This document shows, piece after piece, positions 1-7,000 of a stretch of DNA of 11,224 nt. Source of the DNA: an uncultured Flavihumibacter sp. (GTDB taxonomy: Bacteria > Bacteroidota > Bacteroidia > Chitinophagales > Chitinophagaceae); assembly GCA_946481605.1 (NCBI GenBank), contig CAMLPA010000071.1:1-11224 (forward strand), written 5' to 3'. Below the pieces are notes generated by a model that searched no databases, had not been told where the DNA came from, and was given only the letters and a program-made list of their open reading frames with translations. Every line of letters begins with the position of its first letter. Position 1 is the first letter of the stretch. Position numbers and translations under genes: made by a program.

Positions 1-1303
1 TGATCTCCCTTCTTGCACCCGGGCGGGCGCCACTGATGGCGTCGCAGGCCTGTACAATGGGGGCGATCACATAAGCCATTTCCACTTCATCGTGGTGGGC
101 GCCGATGGCGTTTACCACAGCGGGGTTCTCACCATATTTCTCCGCCAGCTTCATACCCAGCAATGCGTGGCTCAGTTCAGTTTCCTCATCGGGCACTTTA
201 CCAATATCGTGGAGCAATCCGGCGCGTTTCGCAAGTTTGGGGTTCAGGCCAAGTTCAGCAGCCATGATACCGCAAAGGTTAGCCGTTTCACGGCTGTGCA
301 TCAGCAGGTTTTGTCCATAGGAAGAGCGGAAGCGCATCCTGCCCACCATCCGGATCAGTTCCTTGTGCAACCCGTGGATACCGAGTTCAATTACAGTTCT
401 TTCTCCGATCTCCATTACCTGCTCTTCGATCTGGCGGCGTGTTTTTTCCACCACTTCCTCGATACGGGCGGGGTGAATACGTCCGTCTGTAACCAGTCTT
501 TGCAGGGAAAGCCGTGCGATTTCACGACGCAGCGGGTCGAAAGACGACAGAATGATGGCTTCGGGGGTATCATCCACAATCAGGTCTACACCGGTAGCGG
601 CTTCGATGGCGCGGATGTTTCTTCCTTCCCGTCCGATGATCTGACCTTTAATCTCATCGCTTTCCAGGTTGAACACAGTGATGGAGTTCTCGATGGCCTG
701 TTCCGCAGCAGTACGCTGGATGGTTTGAATGATGATTTTACGGGCCTCTTTATTGGCTTTTTGTTTGGCGTCGTCGATAATTTCCTGCTGAAGTGCAAGG
801 GCCTGCGTTTGAGCCTCATTCTTCAGACTCTCTACCAGTTGTGCTTTGGCCTCTTCGGCGGTAAGGGCCGCAATTTTCTCCAGGCGGCGGATATGTTCTT
901 CCTGGTGTTTTTCCAGTTCGGTGCGTTTGATGTTCACCAGTTCGATCTGGCGGTTGAGGTTCTCTTTAATGGCCTCATTTTCTTTGATCTGCTTGTCGAG
1001 TTGGTCGCCTTTCTGATTAAGCGCCTGTTCTTTCTGCTTGATCCTGTTCTCTCCTTCTGAAATTTTCTGGTTGCGCTGCAATACCTCTCTGTCGTGTTCT
1101 GCTTTCAACTGGACGAATTTTTCTTTCGCTTCCAGCATCTTTTCTTTCTTCAGCGTTTCGGCGTTTGCCTGTGCGTCGCCAACTATTTTTCTGGCCTGTT
1201 GTTCTGCATCCTCTATCTGTTTCCGGGTATTTTTAGCGAAAATGAACTTCCCTGCTATAATCCCTACTACAAGACAAACGACCCCTATGATTACGAAATA
1301 CAT
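1..1303 (-). CDS. rny: Ribonuclease Y (partial, C-terminus beyond left edge)
   Basis: RNase Y is a membrane-anchored endoribonuclease that starts mRNA decay. The reverse strand reads without a stop from an ATG at 1303 to the left edge, giving 434 codons. RNase Y is usually about 520 residues, so roughly 85 C-terminal residues are missing. Seen in order: an N-terminal membrane segment (about residues 2-22, [19 protein letters not shown]), a long charged coiled coil rich in K, E and Q (about 25-200), a KH RNA-binding domain with [10 protein letters not shown] at 220-229, and an HD phosphohydrolase domain with LLHDIGK, whose metal-binding pair is H365-D366. This spacing agrees with the Bacillus subtilis enzyme, whose HD pair is at 368-369. 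The gene is divergent from the TlpA-like gene. A long open frame on the plus strand of the same stretch is its antisense shadow. Confidence 0.96.
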   Translation of the reverse strand, partial: MYFVIIGVVCLVVGIIAGKFIFAKNTRKQIEDAEQQARKIVGDAQANAETLKKEKMLEAKEKFVQLKAEHDREVLQRNQKISEGENRIKQKEQALNQKGDQLDKQIKENEAIKENLNRQIELVNIKRTELEKHQEEHIRRLEKIAALTAEEAKAQLVESLKNEAQTQALALQQEIIDDAKQKANKEARKIIIQTIQRTAAEQAIENSITVFNLESDEIKGQIIGREGRNIRAIEAATGVDLIVDDTPEAIILSSFDPLRREIARLSLQRLVTDGRIHPARIEEVVEKTRRQIEEQVMEIGERTVIELGIHGLHKELIRMVGRMRFRSSYGQNLLMHSRETANLCGIMAAELGLNPKLAKRAGLLHDIGKVPDEETELSHALLGMKLAEKYGENPAVVNAIGAHHDEVEMAYVIAPIVQACDAISGARPGARREI

Positions 1304-1345
1304 GAATTCTTTTGTTTAAATTGTTCAATATCAATACGTTCCTTC

Positions 1346-1375
1346 CAAACTAGCTTATCTTTTGTTTAGCGCAAA
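1346..1375 (-). promoter_or_regulatory. Candidate Bacteroidota-type promoter for rny
   Basis: On the reverse strand a TTTG (complement of 1372-1375) is followed after 19 bases by TAGTTTG (complement of 1346-1352). This resembles the Bacteroidota primary sigma consensus TTTG-N19-TAnnTTTG, with one base missing in the -7 box. It would give a leader of about 40 bases before the rny ATG. The match is imperfect and comes from reading alone. Confidence 0.33.
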
Positions 1376-1517
1376 GGATTAGGCGAAGATACAAATTAAT
1401 ATATATGACGGATCAGCAGGTATACTATAATTGATTGTAGCACATTATTTGACAAGTGGTTAGGACCCATTGCCACCTTATCGGTAACTTGCCCGTCTAA
1501 TCTATAAAAACGAACCA

Positions 1518-2636
1518 ATGCGAACACTTTCACTTGTTGCCCTCTGTGCGGCACCGCTTTTTTCCCTTGCGCAGACCGAGAAACCCAATTTCACAGTGAG
1601 TGGCAGTTTTAAGAACATTGCTGCCATTCCGGAGATGGTTTACCTGAATTATGCGGCCAACGGCCAGCGCATCAATGATAGCGCTGTAGTTAAAAATGGC
1701 ACTTATACCTTTTCAGGCAATATTACTGAACCTGTTCAGGCCTCTCTTCGTGCCAAAGGCGCAGCGATGTCAAGAAGAAGCCTGGTAACGCTTTTCCTGG
1801 ATAAAGGAAAGATTAAACTGGTTTCCGCCGACTCTTTCACCAATGCGAAAATCACCGGCTCCAAGGCACATACCGCTTATGAGGCGCTCAATAAACAAAT
1901 GAAGCCTTACAACGATCAGATGGATGCGTTGGAACAGGAGTTTTATAAACTCCAGACCGCCAGGGATCAGGAAGGTATAGCGAAGATCCGTGAAAAGGCA
2001 GGAGAGCTGAGCGAAGAAATGAGTAAGGTGTATAAGAATTACGCGATCAAAAATCCGAAATCTCCATTAGCATTGTACGCCATCAACCAGTTCTCAGGTG
2101 GCAACATGGATGCCGCTGAGGTAGAACCAATTTTTAACGCGCTTCCTGCCGCCACAAAAGAAACCAAAAGCGGAAAGGACCTTGCCGCGAAACTGGATAT
2201 TGCTAAGAAAACAGGTGTCGGCCGTCCTGCGATGGAGTTCACACAAAACGATACACTTGGTAACCCCGTTAGCCTTTCTTCCTTCAAAGGAAAATATGTG
2301 CTGATCGATTTCTGGGCAAGCTGGTGTGGTCCCTGCCGCGCGGAAAACCCCAACGTGGTAAAGGCTTACGAGAACTTTAAAGACAAAGGTTTCACCGTTC
2401 TTGGTATTTCCCTGGACCAGCCCGGTAAAAAAGACAAGTGGCTGGAAGCCATTCATGCCGATAACCTTACCTGGACGCATGTTTCCGATCTTCAGTTCTG
2501 GAACAACGCGGTAGCCAGGCAGTATGGCATCAATTCTATTCCTCAAAACTTCCTGGTGGATCCCAACGGAATCATCGTAGCGAAGAACATCAGGGGAGAA
2601 GAATTGCAGAAAAAACTCGCTGAAATTATTAAATAA
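1518..2636 (+). CDS. Exported TlpA-like thiol-disulfide oxidoreductase with N-terminal DUF4369-like domain
   Basis: A 372-residue exported redox protein. Residues 1-19 form a signal peptide (short basic start, hydrophobic core, likely cleavage after SLAQ). Residues about 24-115 look like the DUF4369 beta domain often fused to thioredoxins in Bacteroidota. A charged helical middle section follows, then a redoxin/TlpA domain from about 235 to the end. The active site is WCGPC with cysteines C270 and C273, preceded by the strand VLIDFWAS. The cis-proline is P342 in NSIPQ, followed by NFLVDPNG. Family knowledge suggests it reduces or exchanges disulfides of envelope proteins, for example in cytochrome maturation or oxidative defence; the partner cannot be told from the sequence. 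It is a single gene, divergent from rny and closed by its own terminator. The start is chosen because the signal peptide begins there. Confidence 0.92.
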   Translation: MRTLSLVALCAAPLFSLAQTEKPNFTVSGSFKNIAAIPEMVYLNYAANGQRINDSAVVKNGTYTFSGNITEPVQASLRAKGAAMSRRSLVTLFLDKGKIKLVSADSFTNAKITGSKAHTAYEALNKQMKPYNDQMDALEQEFYKLQTARDQEGIAKIREKAGELSEEMSKVYKNYAIKNPKSPLALYAINQFSGGNMDAAEVEPIFNALPAATKETKSGKDLAAKLDIAKKTGVGRPAMEFTQNDTLGNPVSLSSFKGKYVLIDFWASWCGPCRAENPNVVKAYENFKDKGFTVLGISLDQPGKKDKWLEAIHADNLTWTHVSDLQFWNNAVARQYGINSIPQNFLVDPNGIIVAKNIRGEELQKKLAEIIK

Positions 2637-2644
2637 CTACGTGG

Positions 2645-2683
2645 CCGTGAAGCAGGAAACTTCTTGTTTCACGGTCTTCTTTT
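2645..2683 (+). terminator. Intrinsic terminator after the TlpA-like gene
   Basis: An inverted repeat starts 8 bases after the stop codon. CCGTGAA (2645-2651) pairs with TTCACGG (2668-2674), and the inner bases CAGGA and TCTTG extend the stem with two G-T pairs around an AACT loop, giving about 13 paired positions. A T-rich tail (TCTTCTTTT) follows. This is a good Rho-independent terminator and separates the gene from the next one. Confidence 0.85.
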
Positions 2684-2740
2684 CGGGTTTCAAACAAACC
2701 TTCTCAATACCGGTTAACCATTCAAACACAAACATCAGAT

Positions 2741-3589
2741 ATGAAAAGAAAGCTTTTACTCGCCTCCGCATTCGTTCTGGGCGGAATCTCCCTTACCCAG
2801 GCGCAGGCCATCACTGGAAAGATTAACCTGTCCAAAGGGCAGAAATTTGAAGAGGTCTCCACCATCAAAGCCAATACCAGCATGGAAATGATGGGCAACC
2901 AGATGGAAACGAAAACCGAAACCATTTCCAATAACGAACTGGAACTGAAAGATAATGCCGCGGATTACCTGTTTGCCAATACTTTCAAACGTTTCAGGAT
3001 GAATGTATCGGTAATGGGGCAGGAACAAAAGGTAGATTCGGATAACAAAGCAGACCTGGAAGGCCCAATGGGTCAGGGTCTGAAAGAGATCATCAATAAA
3101 ACCCAGGAGATCAGCGTTTCCAAAAACGGCATGGTGAAAGACATCAAGATGCCCGGAGGAGATGGTGCAAGTGCAGCCCTCGCTGCCATGAACGGTATGC
3201 AAAACACCTATTCTGTTGGGGCACCTTTCGCCGCCATCACCACCTTCGGTGGAAAAGCGCTGAAAGTAGGTGAAACCTGGCAGGAAAAAGTGACTACAGA
3301 AGCCCTGGCCAGCGACATTACTTACAAACTGGAATCCGTTTCTGGTGGAGAAGCCGCTGTGTCCTTCACCGGCAATACCGTGATCAAAACCACTACCGAG
3401 CAACAAGGCATGGAAATGAAAATGGAAATGAGCGGTCCCGTAAAAGGTACAATGGTGGTTGATCCTGCAACAGGACTTGTAAAAAAACGCAACACTACTA
3501 TGGATGCTACAGGCAGCATGGAAGTGATGGGTCAGAAAGTGCCGTTGAAGATTGCTTCTACGACGGAGTCGGTGATTACGAAGAAGTAG
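2741..3589 (+). CDS. Secreted DUF6263-like protein, methionine-rich
   Basis: A 282-residue exported protein of unknown function. Residues 1 to about 21 form a signal peptide (MKRK, hydrophobic core, ending near SLTQAQA). The mature part alternates short hydrophobic and charged stretches, consistent with a beta-rich fold, and resembles the DUF6263 family of Bacteroidota secreted proteins. Methionine is frequent and clustered: MEMMGNQMET near the N-terminus, GMEMKMEM near residue 225 and MEVMGQKV near residue 263. No cysteine pair, lipobox or catalytic motif is visible. It lies 104 bases after the TlpA-like gene but is separated from it by a terminator, so it probably has its own promoter; none is clear. 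The family assignment is from memory of its sequence pattern; that it is secreted is well supported. Confidence 0.8.
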   Translation: MKRKLLLASAFVLGGISLTQAQAITGKINLSKGQKFEEVSTIKANTSMEMMGNQMETKTETISNNELELKDNAADYLFANTFKRFRMNVSVMGQEQKVDSDNKADLEGPMGQGLKEIINKTQEISVSKNGMVKDIKMPGGDGASAALAAMNGMQNTYSVGAPFAAITTFGGKALKVGETWQEKVTTEALASDITYKLESVSGGEAAVSFTGNTVIKTTTEQQGMEMKMEMSGPVKGTMVVDPATGLVKKRNTTMDATGSMEVMGQKVPLKIASTTESVITKK

Positions 3590-3604
3590 TTGGTTTTTTT
3601 TTCA

Positions 3605-3799
3605 CGCAATGACGCAAAGGAGCAAGGACGCAAGGCCTTAATTGAGTTTGGGCCTATTCAGAGAGGAATTTTTATTGCTCGCAAAGGCGCTACGACGCAA
3701 CGGCTAGTTGGTATTTGGAGCGGAAGTGGTGTGGGTATAATTTGCTCGCAAAGGCGCGCTGCTTTATGCTTCGTTCCTCGCAGTTTCGCAGGCGCAATG
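3605..3799. repeat. Degenerate CGCAAAG-type intergenic repeat cluster
   Basis: At least four blocks vary the theme CGCAAaGgCGCaAcGACGCAA: 3605-3635 (CGCAATGACGCAAAGG and on), 3676-3703 (TGCTCGCAAAGGCGC and on), 3741-3762 (TTTGCTCGCAAAGGCGC) and 3779-3799 (a weaker copy with TTCGCAGGCGCAATG). The second and third share TTGCTCGCAAAGGCGC or nearly so. I recall similar repeats as common in intergenic DNA of Bacteroidota. Their function is not known to me. The unit length (about 6-8 bases) and irregular spacing do not fit CRISPR. Confidence 0.7.
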
Positions 3800-3890
3800 T
3801 GGCTGTTTTATTGGCACTGGTTGATTAGGAGTAAGCCTTTTTGTTGTAACCCTTTTGCGGATAAGTTTAAGAGAATTATTTTAATATGGA

Positions 3891-3926
3891 AACAGGCTGT
3901 ATCGGTTATGATACAGCCTGTTTTTT
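3891..3926 (+). terminator. Strong intrinsic terminator, perfect 13-bp stem
   Basis: AACAGGCTGTATC (3891-3903) and GATACAGCCTGTT (3910-3922) pair perfectly around a 6-base loop GGTTAT, followed on the plus strand by a run of T (3921-3926). The plus-strand direction is better supported, since the minus-strand reading is followed only by TTTCC and then AT-rich sequence. It could still work for both convergent genes, closing the DUF6263-like transcript 300 bases after its stop and leuS about 100 bases after its stop. Confidence 0.85.
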
Positions 3927-4020
3927 ATTCGTTCTTTGCGAAGTGATTTACACGCTTGATAATTGAACGCTCCCTTTTTAAGAAGCTATGCTCAATTTTT
4001 CAGTTTGATCCTTTTCGCTT

Positions 4021-7000
4021 TTATACCACTACATTCACCATTCTACCGGGAACGTACACCAGTTTTTTAAGGGGCTTCCCTTCCATCCATTTTTGCACGA
4101 TCTCGTTTTGCAGCACGAGTTGCTGCACTTCTTCCTGGGAGATATCAAGTGCCAGGTTGATGGTGGTACGGGTTTTCCCGTTAATTGAAACAGGATATTC
4201 TTTGGCTGATTCCAACAGGTATTTTTCTTCTACGGTGGGATAGGCGGCATCCAATACGCTTCCTGGATTTTTCAGCGCCTGGTTCCAGAGTTCTTCGCAG
4301 ATATGCGGCGCATAAGGGGTGAGGATAATCAACAGTTTTTCCAGCACCTCTTTTTTATGGCACTTTAAATCGCTCAGTTCGTTTACGCAGATCATAAAGG
4401 CAGAAACGGCGGTATTGTAGGAGAAACGTTCAGTATCGTCTTCCACCTTTTTCACAGCTTTGTAGATCGCTTTCCATTCATCGTTTGAAGGTGCATCGTT
4501 GGTAACGATGAAGCCCTTGTTTTCATCGGCGAAGAGTCTCCAGAGTTTTTTCAGGAAACGGTGTACTCCTTCAATACCTTTGGTATCCCAGGGTTTGGAC
4601 ACTTCCACGGGGCCGAGGAACATTTCGTACATGCGGAAAGTATCGGCGCCATATTTGGCTACGAGGTCATCGGGGTTATGAGTATTATACTTGGACTTAG
4701 ACATCTTTTCACTAATTAATTCAACAGTGAAGTAGTCTTCATCAGAATTTGAAGATTTTATCCAGAAAAACTCATTCTCATCTCCAACCCAGAACTTGCT
4801 CCCAACTTCTTCATAATATTTTCTGAAAGAAGCTCTTGTCATTCTATTTGATATGTCCAGATAGCTTCCTGAATAAGGAAGTCTAACTAAAAAATGATCT
4901 TTCTTATAGTCATCCTGTATGAACTCATCGCCATATTCATTTAGCGATATTTTGTTTGAAAACAAATCTTCTGGATTACCATTTAAATGACAAATTGCGC
5001 CGTCCGATTTTTGCTTAAAATTCAAAGATCTTACGTAGTACCCTACAGCAGTTATCATTCCCTGGTTCACCAATCTTTTAAACGGTTCATCGAAACCGAT
5101 ATGTCCCAGATCATAAAGCGCTTTGGTCCACATTCTTGAGTACAGCAGGTGGCCAACAGCGTGTTCCGTTCCGCCGATATAAATATCCACCTGGTTCCAG
5201 TAATCGCTGGCCTGTCGGGAGCAGAATTCCTGTTCGTTGTGGGGATCCATGTAGCGGAGGAAATACCAGGAAGAGCCTGCATAACCGGGCATGGTATTCG
5301 TTTCCAGTTCTTTTTCCACCCATTCAGGAATATTGGCCAATGGTCCCTCTCCTTCCGGACCTGGTTTGTAACTGTCTACGTGTGGGAGTTCCAATGGAAG
5401 CTCCGTTTCAGGCAATTGGTAAGCGGTGCCATTCTTCCATTTGATAGGGAAGGGTTCACCCCAATACCGCTGACGACTGAACGCCGCATCGCGCATTTTA
5501 TAGTTCACTTTTCGTTTGCCGATGCCCATCTCCTCTAGTTTGTCCATAGCCACATTCATGGCATCGCGCATAACCAGGCCGTTCAGAAAGCCGCTGTTCT
5601 CCAGCAATGCATCTTTGGTAGGGTTGGCTTCTGATCCGTTGAAATGCTCGCCGATAATATTGGTCACCGGGATATTGAAGTGTTGGGCAAATTTGAAATC
5701 GCGTTCGTCGCCACAGGGGACGGCCATGATAGCGCCGGTTCCATAGCCCGCAAGCACATACTCGCTGATCCAGATGGGTATTTCCCTTCCGTCAAACGGG
5801 TTGATGGCATAAGCGCCGGTAAAGCAGCCGGATATCTTCTTCTCGGCCATACGCTCCCTTTCGGAGCGGGATTTCACATAGGCCACATATTCTTCTACCG
5901 CAGCTTGTTGTTCGGGGGAAGTGATTTCTGTAATGAGTTCATGTTCCGGCGCCACGACCATAAAATCCACGCCGAAGATGGTATCGGGTCGGGTGGTGTA
6001 AACTTTGAGGGAAAGCGCCTCACCCCCGGCCCCTCTCCCAGGGGAGAGGGGAGTTGGTGCAACAGCATTATTTTTTGCAGATTTTAGCGCAGCGGTTATT
6101 GTATTTAGTACAGATACCTCATTATTAAGTACGTCATCATTGGTAAACCTGAGTAATTCCCATCCTAACTCCTGCAGAAACTTAGTCCGTGCCTCATCAT
6201 ATATTTGCTGGTCTGCATCATCATGGTATGCTCCATCCACTTCAATTACGAGGTTAGAATTTAGAAAAGCAAAATCAACAATATATCCATTGATAGCATG
6301 CTGCCTCCTTACCTTTTCCCCCAACTGATTCTTCCGAAGTAACTGCCACAGATGCTCTTCCGCCTCCGTTGCGTTCTTCCTATTCTCACGCCCAAACTGC
6401 TTTAACACATCCCAATACTCCTTCATAGCTGTACGGTAGGAAGAACTTCCCCCCTCTCCCAGGGGAGAGGGGCCGGGGGTGAGGCTCACCCCAAACTCAA
6501 TCTCCGCCCCATAACTTTTTCCGATCCAGTTCGATTGCATCTCCTTCATTGCATCGGAGAACTCCACTTTTTCCAGCCCTTCCAACAGCCGGTCGGCATA
6601 TTCCGTAATCCTTAAATACCATTGCCGGAGTTTCTTGCGTACCACGGGATGACCTCCCCTTTCACTTACCCCGTTCACCACTTCATCATTGGCCAGCACG
6701 GTTCCCAGCGCTTCGCACCAGTTCACCTCACCATAACCGCAGAACGCAAGGCGATAGTGCATCAGGATGTTCAGTTTGCGGGCTTCATCGTATCCGTTCC
6801 AGTCGTTGGCGGAGAAAACAACGGTCGCATCTCCCGGGCAGGGATATGCGGTGTTGCCATTCTTTTCAAAAAAAGCCACCAGTTCATGGATGGGCCTTGC
6901 CTGCTGCAACTCCCTGTTAAACCAAGCGTTGAACAATTGCAGAAAAATCCACTGCGTCCATTTATAATAGGAAGGGTCGCAGGTACGCACTTCACGGCTC

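Larger units (their letters stand above)
3590..4020. other. Non-coding region between convergent genes
   Basis: This 431-base stretch lies between the convergent DUF6263-like gene and leuS. It holds several degenerate CGCAAAG-type repeats (3605-3799) and one strong hairpin with a T-run (3891-3926). Open frames across it encode no recognisable protein; their translations (for example ARKGA) are what these repeats give. The last 100 bases before leuS show nothing further. Confidence 0.7.
6017..6485 (-). mobile_element. Palindrome-bounded DUF559 cassette inserted in frame in leuS
   Basis: A 469-base block with inverted 35-bp ends carries one complete DUF559 domain in the same frame as leuS. The ends are about 80% GC, the interior (6061-6420) about 41%, and the leuS flank (5941-6000) about 57%, so the block is foreign in composition. 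The core 465 bases from CTCACC to GGTGAG equal 155 codons, flanked on each side by GC, which may be part of the arm or a 2-bp duplication. No longer target duplication is visible. The arms are translated as LTPGPSPLGEGG on one side and APTPLSPGRGAGGEA on the other. I recall LTPGPSP-like peptides in many unrelated bacterial proteins, which fits a dispersed repeat. No transposase is present. Confidence 0.85.

Noticed and set aside
92..1060. A 322-residue open frame on the plus strand
   Set aside because: It is the antisense shadow of ribonuclease Y, whose KH and HD motifs are clear on the minus strand.
1430..1500. A promoter for the TlpA-like gene
   Set aside because: TTTG at 1448-1451 and TAACTTG at 1485-1491 are too far apart (33 bases) for the usual 19-21 base spacing.
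3605..3799. A CRISPR array
   Set aside because: The units are too short and degenerate, there are no spacers of uniform length, and no cas gene is nearby.
3590..3946. A 118-residue open frame downstream of the DUF6263-like gene
   Set aside because: It has no ATG at its start, its translation follows the CGCAAAG repeats, and it runs through the terminator hairpin.
4700..5055. Assembly chimera in leuS
   Set aside because: The reading frame is open on both sides, and the motif order (GMI, then KMSKS) is as expected, so a natural variable region is more likely.
6017..6485. An intein in leuS
   Set aside because: There is no nucleophile-led intein start, no terminal HN-C/S/T junction and no splicing blocks; the ends are DNA palindromes translated as proline/glycine-rich peptides.
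6771..6995. Small open frames overlapping leuS, ftsX and uppP in other frames
   Set aside because: They lie entirely within well-supported genes and show no recognisable domain.
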